From NCBI RefSeq assembly GCF_013408745.1, contig NZ_JACCBJ010000001.1, forward strand, positions 2,790,001 to 2,854,000: 64,000 nt of DNA. The letters are read 5' to 3'. Under the pieces are notes generated by a model that saw nothing but the letters and a program-made list of their open reading frames with translations, had not been told where the DNA came from and made no database searches. The first letter of the stretch is position 1. Each line of letters starts with the position of its first letter. This DNA comes from Leifsonia soli. GTDB taxonomy: Bacteria; Actinomycetota; Actinomycetes; Actinomycetales; Microbacteriaceae. The position numbers were made by a program, and so were the translations under genes. Shown piece by piece: positions 27,884-35,752 of this stretch.

Positions 27884-28675
27884 TCAGCCGGGGTAGGTCT
27901 CGCCACCGGGGAGGCCGAAGAACTCCTCCAGGGTGCTCACTCCGGTGGTGTGCAACTCGGTCGACAGCAGCACGCCGACGTAGCGGAAGTGCCACGGTTC
28001 GTAGGTGAAGCCCGTGACGGCGACCTTGTCGGCCGGGTAGCGCAGGATGAACCCGAAGCGCCAGGCGTTCGCCGCCAGCCAGCGCCCCTGATCCGTCTCG
28101 CCGAAACAGGCGTCGAGCGAGCAGTGGGCCGGAACGGCGCTGATGTCGACCGCGAGCCCGGTCTGGTGCTCGCTGTGTCCGGGGCGGGCGGTGTCGGTGT
28201 CCGCGTAGGCCTGGCCGTTCCTGGCGACATCGTCGTCGTAGACGCGCGTCTGCGACGCGAACGATCGGTAGGCGCTCTGGATGGAGAGGCTCAGCCCCGC
28301 TTCCGACCTCGCCGCCTGGAACATGGCCACGACCGCAGCGGCCGTCTCCTGCCGCATCGGCTGGTCGTTGATGTTGGGCACATCGGGGTAGACGAGGTCG
28401 GCCGGGGCGTAGTCCACCGGACTCAGGCCGCGCGGCTTGTTCACCACGACCCACGGGCTCGCCGGATCGTCGGTCGACTCGGCCGCCTTGTCGAAGGCGA
28501 CCGGGATCGGCGTGGGAGAGAGGGACGGCGTCGGGCGCGGAGGACGCGGCGACGGAGCGGAGCGGTGGGGCGTCGGTCGATGCGTCGCGCCGGCCGCGAC
28601 GATCGGGCCGGAAGCGCACCCCGACAGCACGAGCATCGCGACGAGCGCTCCGCCGATCACGGCGGCGCGCCTCAT
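27884..28675 (-). CDS. M15-family D-alanyl-D-alanine carboxypeptidase lipoprotein (VanY type)
   Basis: A 263-residue exported enzyme. A lipoprotein signal (MRRAAVIGG, hydrophobic core, LVLSGCAS) is followed by a proline-threonine-serine-rich linker to about residue 70 and then the VanY domain: SAYRSFASQTRVY, the zinc ligands in SEHQTGLAVDIS (His and Asp), and EPWHFRYVG (third zinc ligand and catalytic neighbour). It trims the terminal D-Ala of peptidoglycan stem peptides. The ATG at 28675 is chosen because it starts the signal peptide; an upstream in-frame start at 28729 would bury it. Confidence 0.9.
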   Translation of the reverse strand: MRRAAVIGGALVAMLVLSGCASGPIVAAGATHRPTPHRSAPSPRPPRPTPSLSPTPIPVAFDKAAESTDDPASPWVVVNKPRGLSPVDYAPADLVYPDVPNINDQPMRQETAAAVVAMFQAARSEAGLSLSIQSAYRSFASQTRVYDDDVARNGQAYADTDTARPGHSEHQTGLAVDISAVPAHCSLDACFGETDQGRWLAANAWRFGFILRYPADKVAVTGFTYEPWHFRYVGVLLSTELHTTGVSTLEEFFGLPGGETYPG

Positions 28676-28771
28676 CTTCGCCCGCCCCGCGCGGGCACCC
28701 CCCTGAGTCACGCGATGAGCATAGCTCACGCGCGTGACGCGGCCCGGCGGTCGTGGCCGGAATGGCGACCG

Positions 28772-29671
28772 TTACTTGGAGAGGCTCCAGAAGTGGCCGA
28801 TGCCGCCCGGGTGGTCGACCGTGATGGCCTCGTCGAGGTCGCGGTAGTCGCTGTCCTCGTTGTGCCCGACCATCTTGATCTTGATCTGGCCGTTCACGTT
28901 CTGCACGGCGGAGACGATCTGCACGTGGTCGAGCGAGTTGTTGTCGTTCCAGTCGAACATGACGATGTCGCCGACCTTGATCTTGTCGCGCTGGTCGAAC
29001 GAGTACTCGGTGAGGCCGAGCTGCGCCGCGTTCTCGCGGAAGTAGTTGTCCATGGCCGGGACGTACCCCCACGCCGGGCTCCAGTCGGCCGCGGCGTCGT
29101 GGTTGTACCAGTCGCTGTTCATCTGCCAGCCGCGGGCGATGAGCGTCTGGCTGACGAAGTTCGCGCAGTCGCCGCCCACCGGGTTGAGGTCGCCGTATTC
29201 GGCCGTGTTGTAGTTCTTCCAGTACGTGAGCGCGTATGCGAGCTGCTTGTCGACCGGCGTCTGAACCTGGTAGTCGTACGTCGCGGCCGAGGTGGTGACC
29301 GGCTTTCCGGTCTTGTCGGTGACCGTGATGGGGACGCTGCCCGCCTGGAAGTTGGCCGCGGCGGGCACGCTCACGACGACCTTGTCGTCGGTCGCCTGGG
29401 TGACGGTGGCCGGCTGACCGCCGACCTGCACGGCGGCGACCTTCTCGAGGTTCGTGCCCGTCAGTGTCACGGTGCCGCCGGAGACGCTTCCCGCGGCCGG
29501 CTGGACGGACGACACGACGGTCGCCGAGGGGGACGGCGTTGGCGCGGCCGCCTGGGCGACCGCCTTGGTGACGGGGGACGGTTCACCGGCGCAGGCCGTG
29601 AAGACGAGCGCGGCGGAGGCGGCGACAGCTGCGGCGGCGAGGATGCGGCGGGGACGGCTGAGAGGTCTCAT
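28772..29671 (-). CDS. Lipoprotein with IPT/TIG and amidase-like (CHAP/NlpC-like) domains
   Basis: A 299-residue exported protein. The lipobox is LVFTACAG (Cys about 27). An IPT/TIG immunoglobulin-like domain follows (VQPAAGSVSGGTVTLTGTNLEKVAAVQVGG), then a putative amidase domain of the Pfam Amidase_6 type: AYALTYWKNYN, GGDCANFVSQTLIARGW with the catalytic cysteine, VGDIVMFDW, and DHVQIVS with the histidine. Such cysteine amidases act on peptidoglycan or cell-surface peptides. It is transcribed toward the M15 gene on the same strand, so the two may form a wall-remodelling pair. The start is ATG 29671; ATG 29713 is possible but lies outside the signal peptide. Confidence 0.85.
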   Translation of the reverse strand: MRPLSRPRRILAAAAVAASAALVFTACAGEPSPVTKAVAQAAAPTPSPSATVVSSVQPAAGSVSGGTVTLTGTNLEKVAAVQVGGQPATVTQATDDKVVVSVPAAANFQAGSVPITVTDKTGKPVTTSAATYDYQVQTPVDKQLAYALTYWKNYNTAEYGDLNPVGGDCANFVSQTLIARGWQMNSDWYNHDAAADWSPAWGYVPAMDNYFRENAAQLGLTEYSFDQRDKIKVGDIVMFDWNDNNSLDHVQIVSAVQNVNGQIKIKMVGHNEDSDYRDLDEAITVDHPGGIGHFWSLSK

Positions 29672-29990
29672 AGAACTTTCGAGGCGATTTCGAAGGGGGA
29701 TGGGGGTCGGCATTTTCAACGTACGCCTCGTACATATGCGTGACCTGGATGGGGGCCAGTTTCGTTCGTTCTCCCCCACAGGGACGACGCGGTTTCCCGC
29801 GGATCTCACAGCGGTCGCTCCGGGCTGTTCGCCGCTGGCGAACGGGGGATCGCCGCATACCCGCCCGTGCGTTGTGAGTATCGAGGCAGCGGGTGTAACT
29901 TTGCAGTCTCCGCAAAATTTCTCTTGCCCCACACCGGTGTGACGTCCCGCGTGCCGGCCGTCCCCCACCCGACTCTCGACACGGAGATTG
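29672..29990. promoter_or_regulatory. Divergent control region before the MFS exporter, with two palindromes
   Basis: No gene is seen in these 319 bp. TTTGC (29900-29904) and GCAAA (29912-29916) form an inverted repeat with 7 bp between, in an AT-rich patch. CACACCGGTGTG at 29930-29941 is a perfect 12-bp palindrome about 50 bp before the MFS start. Either could bind a repressor of the exporter; no regulator gene adjoins it. Confidence 0.4.
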
Positions 29991-32159
29991 ATGTCCAGTC
30001 AGACCATGGCGGCGAATGCCGCGCCCAAACCGATCATGTCGCATCGCGAGATCCTCTTCGTGATCTTCGGCCTGATGGCCGGCATGTTCCTCTCGGCCCT
30101 CGACCAGACCGTCGTCGGCACCGCCATCCGCACGATCGGCGACGACCTGCACGGCCTGAGCCAGCAGGCCTGGGTCACCACCGGCTACCTGATCCTCTCG
30201 ACGATCTCCACGCCGATCTACGGCAAGCTCTCCGACATCTTCGGCCGGCGTCCGCTGTTCATCATCGCGATCGTCATCTTCATCGTCGGATCGATCCTCG
30301 CCTCCTTCTCGACCTCGATGCTCGAGCTCGCCGCCTTCCGCGCCATCCAGGGTCTCGGCGCCGGCGGTCTGATGTCGATGCCGCTGGCGATCATGGGCGA
30401 CATGCTCGCCCCCCGCGAGCGCGCCAAGTACCAGGGCTACTTCCTCGCCGTCTTCGGCATCTCGAGCCTGATCGGCCCGCTGGTCGGCGGCCTGTTCGCC
30501 GGCGCGGACCAGATCCTCTGGATCGCCGGCTGGCGCTGGGTCTTCCTGATCAACGTGCCGATCGGCCTCGCCGCACTTGCGATGGTGCTGCGGTTCCTCC
30601 ACCTGCCCAAGCGGTCCCGCGGCTCCGCCCGGATCGACTGGTGGGGTGCTGCGGGCGTCATCGTCGCCCTCGTGCCGCTGCTGCTGGTGGCCGAGCAGGG
30701 CCGCGAGTGGGGCTGGGACAGCCCGGCATCCATCGCCTGCTACGTGATCGGCGCGATCGGCATCGTCGCGTTCATCCTCATCGAGATCGCGATGAAGGAC
30801 GACGCGCTCATCCCGATCAAGCTGTTCCGCTCGAGCACCTTCTCGATGGCGACGATCATCGGCGTCCTGGTCGGTTTCGGGATGTTCGGCGCCATGCTGA
30901 CGCTGCCGCTCTACCTGCAGATCGTCCTGGGCTCCACCCCCACCGAGTCGGGCCTGCAGCTGCTGCCGATGATCCTCGGGCTGATGGTGTCGTCCATCGT
31001 GTCCGGCCAGATCATCGCGCGGACGGGCCACTACCGGCAGTTCCCGATCATCGGGACGGCGATGCTCGCCGGCGGGTTCTTCTACCTGACGTTCGTGAAG
31101 TACGACGACTCGTACTGGTTCATCGCGGGCGCGATGCTGCTCATCGGCCTGGGCCTCGGCCAGCTGATGCAGACGCTGACCATCGCCAGCCAGAACTCGG
31201 TCGGCCTGCGCGACATGGGTGTGGCGACCAGCGCATCGACGTTCTTCCGCCAGATCGGTGGAACGCTCGGCACGGCCGTGCTGCTCTCGCTGCTGTTCAC
31301 GGTCTTCCCGACGAACATCAAGGCATCGCTGACGGACACCCCCACCCTGACCGCCGCGCTGGATGCGGCGTTCACGCCGTCGGTGGCGAGCGCTCCCGAG
31401 AACAAGCAGATCATGGAGCAGAGCTACACGAAGATCGTCGACGAGTCGACGAAGGCCGCGCAGTCCGCGCTCCAGGCGAACGTGACCAAGGCGCAGGATG
31501 CCGCCAAGGCGGCCGTCGCCGCGGGCGTCGCGTCGGGCGCCATCCCCGCGGCGGCGCAGCCGGCTGCCGAAGCGCAGGCGGTCGCGACCGCGAACGCGAA
31601 GGCGGGCGCGGCGATCGAGCAGCAGGCTCCGTACGCGAAGGTCGCGCCCGACGGCACCGTCACGCTCGACTTCTCGGACCCCGCCGCCCGGTCGCAGTTC
31701 GTGGACTCCATCGTCCCGAACATCCAGGACACGCTGAAGAAGCAGACCTCGTCGAGCGACAGCGCGGCGACCAACGACACGTCGTTCCTGAACGGCGCGG
31801 ACCCGCGGCTCTCCAAGCCGTTCCTGGTGGGCTTCAACGCCTCGGCGGTGCAGGTCTACTGGGTCGCGATGTTCGTGGTGCTGATCGCGTTCATCCTGTC
31901 GCTGTTCTTCAAGACGCCGCCGCTGCGCGCCAAGTCGGCCCTGCAGGAGGCCGCGGACGACGCCGCGGCCGCGGACGCCGCGAAGGCGGCCGAGCGCGAG
32001 CCGGTCGGGGCGTACGCGTCGCTCTCGGAGGACGACGACGAGGAGTACGACACGGGCGTCCTCGCCACCCGCGCCGCGAACGAGTTCGGCGCCCTCGTCG
32101 AGCCCGGCGCTGACACTGCGTCGACCAGGGCCCAGCGGCCGCGGCCGGCGACCGACTGA
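29991..32159 (+). CDS. MFS multidrug exporter, DHA2/EmrB-QacA type, with a large extracytoplasmic insert
   Basis: A 722-residue protein, longer than the usual 480-550. Fourteen helices are predicted; LDQTVVGTAIRTIGDDL near residue 30 and the loop motif GKLSDIFGRRPLF are MFS drug:H+ antiporter signatures, and RAIQGLGAGGLMSM is motif C-like. Between helices 13 and 14 is an alanine-rich, partly coiled-coil insert of about 190 residues, then a charged C-terminal tail (acidic EDDDEEYD). GGAG lies before ATG 29991. It is monocistronic with its own terminator. Substrate unknown; the insert could contact the wall or a partner protein (inference). Confidence 0.9.
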   Translation: MSSQTMAANAAPKPIMSHREILFVIFGLMAGMFLSALDQTVVGTAIRTIGDDLHGLSQQAWVTTGYLILSTISTPIYGKLSDIFGRRPLFIIAIVIFIVGSILASFSTSMLELAAFRAIQGLGAGGLMSMPLAIMGDMLAPRERAKYQGYFLAVFGISSLIGPLVGGLFAGADQILWIAGWRWVFLINVPIGLAALAMVLRFLHLPKRSRGSARIDWWGAAGVIVALVPLLLVAEQGREWGWDSPASIACYVIGAIGIVAFILIEIAMKDDALIPIKLFRSSTFSMATIIGVLVGFGMFGAMLTLPLYLQIVLGSTPTESGLQLLPMILGLMVSSIVSGQIIARTGHYRQFPIIGTAMLAGGFFYLTFVKYDDSYWFIAGAMLLIGLGLGQLMQTLTIASQNSVGLRDMGVATSASTFFRQIGGTLGTAVLLSLLFTVFPTNIKASLTDTPTLTAALDAAFTPSVASAPENKQIMEQSYTKIVDESTKAAQSALQANVTKAQDAAKAAVAAGVASGAIPAAAQPAAEAQAVATANAKAGAAIEQQAPYAKVAPDGTVTLDFSDPAARSQFVDSIVPNIQDTLKKQTSSSDSAATNDTSFLNGADPRLSKPFLVGFNASAVQVYWVAMFVVLIAFILSLFFKTPPLRAKSALQEAADDAAAADAAKAAEREPVGAYASLSEDDDEEYDTGVLATRAANEFGALVEPGADTASTRAQRPRPATD

Positions 32160-32172
32160 CACTCGCACGCAG

Positions 32173-32209
32173 AACGGCCGTCACCTCGCAGGAGGTGGCG
32201 GCCGTTTTC
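32173..32209 (+). terminator. Rho-independent-like terminator of the MFS gene
   Basis: AACGGCCGTCACCTC (32173-32187) pairs with 32192-32206 across a 4-nt loop, with one G-U pair, and runs into TTTT. It isolates the exporter from the cellobiose operon. Confidence 0.85.
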
Positions 32210-32253
32210 GCGTTTCCCGGAATGACGCGGATGAGAGCGCGACCACGAAGGAC

Positions 32254-32283
32254 TTGACACGGCATGCCGAACCGTTCTACATT
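32254..32283 (+). promoter_or_regulatory. Sigma-70-like promoter of the cellobiose operon
   Basis: A perfect -35 TTGACA (32254-32259) and a -10 TACATT (32278-32283) are 18 bp apart, unusually close to consensus for this genome. The expected start near 32290 lies just before the first operator. Confidence 0.85.
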
Positions 32284-32293
32284 CTCTCCCAAC

Positions 32294-32313
32294 GCGTGAG
32301 AGCGCTCTCACGC
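32294..32313. promoter_or_regulatory. LacI-family (CelR-like) operator O1
   Basis: A perfect 20-bp palindrome with core TGAGAGCGCTCTCA (32297-32310) covers the start of transcription. The core differs from the known CelR box TGGGAGCGCTCCCA of Thermobifida at two symmetric positions. The LacI-type repressor encoded at the end of the operon is the likely binder. Confidence 0.9.
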
Positions 32314-32321
32314 CTTCGCCA

Positions 32322-32335
32322 TGAGAGCGCTCTCA
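32322..32335. promoter_or_regulatory. LacI-family (CelR-like) operator O2
   Basis: A second perfect copy of TGAGAGCGCTCTCA. Its centre is 25 bp from that of O1, which puts the two sites on roughly opposite to adjacent faces of the helix and allows two dimers to bind side by side downstream of the promoter. Confidence 0.9.
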
Positions 32336-32380
32336 GCGCGCACCAGGCGCACACAAGACACACGCACAAAGGAGTGAACC

Positions 32381-33703
32381 GTGAAGCTTTCACGACGCAC
32401 CAGGATCGCCGCGGCCGTCGCCGGCGCAGCATCCTTCGCCCTCATCGCAGCCGGATGCTCATCGAGCGGAGGCAGCGGATCGAGCTCGGACCCCGTCACG
32501 CTGACCGTCACCACGTTCGGCACGATGGGCTTCGACAAGCTCTACTCGCAGTACGAGAAGGAGCACCCCGGCATCAAGATCAAGGCCACCAACATCGACA
32601 CCGGCGACAACGCGCTCACCGACTGGCAGACCAAGCAGGCGGCCGGAAGCGGCCTCCCGGACGTCCAGGCCGTCGAAGAGGGCTGGCTCAGCAAGGTCAT
32701 GCAGGTCTCCGACCAGTTCAACGACCTGAAGGACTACGGCGCGAACGACATCAAGGACCGCTGGGTCGACTGGAAGCTGAAGCAGGCCACCGACAAGAGC
32801 GGCCGCATCATCGGCTACGGCACCGACATCGGACCGGAGGGCCTCTGCTACAACGGCAAGCTCTTCGCCGCGGCCGGCCTGCCCAGCGACCGCGAGTCCG
32901 TCGCCAAGCTGTTCGGCGGCGAGAACGCCACCTGGGATGACTTCTTCACGGTCGGCGAGCAGTACCACGCCGCCACCGGCAAGCCCTGGTACGACCAGTC
33001 CGGCTTCATCTGGAACGCCATGGTGAACCAGCAGGAGGAGGGCTACTACACGAAGGACGGCAAGCTCAACATCGAGGACAACAGCGACCTCAAGGCGCTG
33101 TGGTCGAAGCTCGCTGCGGGCGCTGCGGCCGGTCTCTCCTCCAACCAGACCCAGTGGGACTGGGGCAAGGGCAAGGCCTTCACCGACGGCTCCTTCGCCA
33201 CGTTCGTCTGCCCGGGCTGGATGCTCGGCGTCGTGCAGGGCCAGGTCAAGGCCGGCGGCGGAGACGCCACCAGCGGCTGGGACTTCGCCAACGTGTTCCC
33301 GGGCGGTGCGGCCAACTGGGGCGGATCGTTCCTGACCGTCCCGAAGCAGTCGAAGCACCCGAAGGAGGCCGCGGCCCTCGCGGCGTGGCTGACCACCGCC
33401 AAGTCGCAGGTGCAGACCTTCCAGGCCGCCGGGACCTTCCCGTCGGTGACCGCCGCCCAGACCGACGCGGGCGTCACGGGTGAGAGCGACCTGACGAAGT
33501 TCTTCAACAACGCGCCCATCGGCCAGATCCTCGGGGAGCGCGCCAAGGGCGTCGTCGCGCAGTACAAGGGACCGGACGACTCCGTCATCCAGTCGCAGGT
33601 CTTCGGGCCGTCCGTCCAGGAGCTCGACTCCGGCAAGGCGAACGGCGACCAGGCGTGGAGCAACGCCATGAAGCTGCTCAACCAGCTGGTCGTCAACAAG
33701 TAA
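32381..33703 (+). CDS. Sugar-binding lipoprotein, cellobiose-importer type
   Basis: A 440-residue family 1 solute-binding protein. The lipoprotein signal is MKLSRRTRIA, a hydrophobic core and LIAAGCSSS. VTLTVTTFGTMGFDKLYSQYEKEHPGIKIKA starts the mature lobe, and tryptophan-rich patches (NATWDDFF, NQTQWDWGKGKAF, ANWGGSF) suit carbohydrate stacking. The GTG start at 32381 has AAAGGAG 6 nt upstream. It is first gene of the operon, behind the promoter and two operators, and resembles CebE-type cello-oligosaccharide binders by context (two permeases, GH1, LacI). Confidence 0.92.
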   Translation: MKLSRRTRIAAAVAGAASFALIAAGCSSSGGSGSSSDPVTLTVTTFGTMGFDKLYSQYEKEHPGIKIKATNIDTGDNALTDWQTKQAAGSGLPDVQAVEEGWLSKVMQVSDQFNDLKDYGANDIKDRWVDWKLKQATDKSGRIIGYGTDIGPEGLCYNGKLFAAAGLPSDRESVAKLFGGENATWDDFFTVGEQYHAATGKPWYDQSGFIWNAMVNQQEEGYYTKDGKLNIEDNSDLKALWSKLAAGAAAGLSSNQTQWDWGKGKAFTDGSFATFVCPGWMLGVVQGQVKAGGGDATSGWDFANVFPGGAANWGGSFLTVPKQSKHPKEAAALAAWLTTAKSQVQTFQAAGTFPSVTAAQTDAGVTGESDLTKFFNNAPIGQILGERAKGVVAQYKGPDDSVIQSQVFGPSVQELDSGKANGDQAWSNAMKLLNQLVVNK

Positions 33704-33718
33704 CCCGAAACCACACGA

Positions 33719-33751
33719 GGGCCCCCGCCGCCGCACCGGCGGCGGGGGCCC
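33719..33751 (+). other. Intercistronic GC-rich hairpin after the binding-protein gene
   Basis: A perfect 15-bp stem (33719-33733 with 33737-33751, all G/C) closes on CAC. There is no T-run and the operon continues, with GGGGAG before the next ATG. It most likely stabilises the upstream message or causes partial termination so that binding protein outnumbers permease. Confidence 0.75.
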
Positions 33752-33771
33752 GCACCACGGGGAGAACCGCC

Positions 33772-34851
33772 ATGACCACCACCGCCACCACCACCCGGGA
33801 CGACGCCGGCGCCGCCGCTCCCGCCGCCCCACCGCGCCGCGGCCGCTCTCCGCGCGCCGACCTCAGCTTCCGGCAGCGCCTCAGCCGCTTCGACGTGAAG
33901 GCGTCGCCGTACTTCTACATCGCGCCCTTCTTCATCCTCTTCGGCCTGGTCGGGCTCTTCCCGCTCGTCTACACGTTCGTCGTCTCGCTCAACAACTGGA
34001 ACCTGCTCACCGGGCCAGGCGAATGGGTCGGCTTCAAGAACTACGCGGCGGAGCTGAGCGACCCGTTCTTCTGGAACTCGCTGTTCAACACGGTCAGCAT
34101 CTTCCTGCTCTCCGCCATCCCGCAGCTCATCGCCGCCGTGTTCATCGCGGCGATCCTCGACCAGAACATCCGCGCCAAGACCTTCTGGCGGATGAGCGTG
34201 CTGCTCCCCTACGTCGTCACCCCGGTCGCGGTGACCCTCATCTTCTCGAGCGCGTTCGACGAGAAGTACGGCCTGATCAACAACATGCTGCAGGCCATCG
34301 GCCTCGACCCGGTGATGTGGAAGACGCAGACCTTCCCGTCGCACGTCGCCATCGCCTCCATGGTGAACTGGCGCTGGACGGGCTACAACGCGCTCATCCT
34401 GCTGGCCGCAATGCAGGCGGTCCCCCGCGACATCCACGAGTCGGCCGCGCTCGACGGCGCCGGGTCGTTCCGCCGCTTCTTCTCCATCACGCTGCCGAGC
34501 ATCCGCCCGACGATGATCTTCGTCATCATCACGGCCACCATCGGCGGACTGCAGATCTTCACGGAGCCGAAGCTGTTCAACCCGTCGAGCGCCGTCCCCG
34601 GCGGGCCCCAGCGGCAGTACCAGACCACCGTCCTCTACCTCTGGGACATGGCGTTCAACCGCCAGAACTTCGGCAAGGCCTCCGCGATCGCGTGGCTGCT
34701 GTTCCTCCTGATCGTCCTGTTCGGGGTGCTCAACTTCCTGATCTCGCGCCGGATCGCCTCCACGGAGAACCGGCTGCATCGGAGACGGACCGCCAGACGA
34801 CTGCAGGCCTCGCGCACCCTGGCCGCAGCGAGCGAGGAGAAGAACCTGTGA
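33772..34851 (+). CDS. Carbohydrate ABC transporter permease, MalF/CebF type
   Basis: A 359-residue permease with an alanine- and arginine-rich cytosolic N-terminus of about 45 residues, then six helices starting at YFYIAPFFILFGLVGLFPLVY. The EAA-type loop is ESAALDGAGSFRRFFSITLPSIRPT. ATG 33772 follows GGGGAG; an earlier in-frame reading overlaps the hairpin. Its stop overlaps the next gene's GTG start by 4 bp. It is the membrane half of the cello-oligosaccharide importer, without a local ATPase. Confidence 0.93.
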   Translation: MTTTATTTRDDAGAAAPAAPPRRGRSPRADLSFRQRLSRFDVKASPYFYIAPFFILFGLVGLFPLVYTFVVSLNNWNLLTGPGEWVGFKNYAAELSDPFFWNSLFNTVSIFLLSAIPQLIAAVFIAAILDQNIRAKTFWRMSVLLPYVVTPVAVTLIFSSAFDEKYGLINNMLQAIGLDPVMWKTQTFPSHVAIASMVNWRWTGYNALILLAAMQAVPRDIHESAALDGAGSFRRFFSITLPSIRPTMIFVIITATIGGLQIFTEPKLFNPSSAVPGGPQRQYQTTVLYLWDMAFNRQNFGKASAIAWLLFLLIVLFGVLNFLISRRIASTENRLHRRRTARRLQASRTLAAASEEKNL

Positions 34852-35750
34852 CCGCCACCGCCCGCGACACCCGCGCCACCCGCCCCGTCGCCGGGACCCG
34901 ACCCGGACGGGCCCCCAAGCGCAAGGCGCTCGGCATCGACCGCCGGCCCGGATTCCTCACCTACGGGATCCTGCTCGCCCTGTTCATCGGCGGCGCCTAC
35001 CCTCTGTGGTGGTCGTTCGTCGCCGGCTCCAGCGACAGCACGGTGCTCACCTCGACCTGGCCGCCCCTGCTGCCCGGCGGACAGTTCTGGACCAACGTCG
35101 GCGAAGTGCTGAACACCGTGCCGTTCTGGCTGGCGCTCGGCAACTCGATCATCGTCGCGTCGGTCATCACCCTGTCGGTCGTCGGATTCTCGACACTCGC
35201 CGGGTACGCGTTCGCCAAGCTGCGCTTCCGCGGCAGGGAGGGCCTGATGGTCTTCGTGGTCGGGACGCTGGCCGTGCCGACCCAGCTGGGCATCATCCCG
35301 CTGTTCATGGTGATGAAGCAGTTCGGCTGGACGGGCACCCTCGGCGCGGTCATCGTGCCGACCCTGGTGACGGCGTTCGGCGTGTTCTTCATGCGGCAGT
35401 ACCTGGTCGATGTGATCCCGGAGGAGCTCATCGAGGCGGCCCGCGTGGACGGCGCGAACATGATCCGCACCTTCTGGCACGTCGGCGTGCCGGCCGCCCG
35501 GCCCGCGATGGCCATCCTCGGCCTGTTCACCTTCATGACCGCGTGGACGGACTACCTCTGGCCGCTGCTCGTCGCGCCGCAGAACCCGACGCTGCAGGTG
35601 GCACTCAGCCAGCTGCAGTCGGCGAAGTACGTCGACTACTCGATCGTGCTCGCCGGAGCCGTGCTCGCCACCATCCCCCTGCTGATCCTCTTCGTGCTCG
35701 CCGGCCGGCAGCTGGTCTCCGGCATCATGGCGGGCGCGGTGAAAGGTTGA
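34848..35750 (+). CDS. Carbohydrate ABC transporter permease, MalG/CebG type
   Basis: A 300-residue permease beginning at a GTG that overlaps the previous stop (GTGA), with GAGGAGAAG upstream. Six helices are predicted from about residue 37 (TYGILLALFIGGAYPLWW). The ATPase-contact loop reads ELIEAARVDGANMIRTFWHVGVPAARPA. Together with CebF-type permease and binding lipoprotein it completes a CUT1 importer. GH1 begins 2 bp after its stop. Confidence 0.93.
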   Translation: MTATARDTRATRPVAGTRPGRAPKRKALGIDRRPGFLTYGILLALFIGGAYPLWWSFVAGSSDSTVLTSTWPPLLPGGQFWTNVGEVLNTVPFWLALGNSIIVASVITLSVVGFSTLAGYAFAKLRFRGREGLMVFVVGTLAVPTQLGIIPLFMVMKQFGWTGTLGAVIVPTLVTAFGVFFMRQYLVDVIPEELIEAARVDGANMIRTFWHVGVPAARPAMAILGLFTFMTAWTDYLWPLLVAPQNPTLQVALSQLQSAKYVDYSIVLAGAVLATIPLLILFVLAGRQLVSGIMAGAVKG

Positions 35751-35752
35751 GA

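Noticed and set aside
33719..33751. Transcription terminator of the cellobiose operon
   Set aside because: It lies between two genes of the same operon with a good ribosome binding site immediately after, and it has no T-run. It is treated as a stabilising stem.
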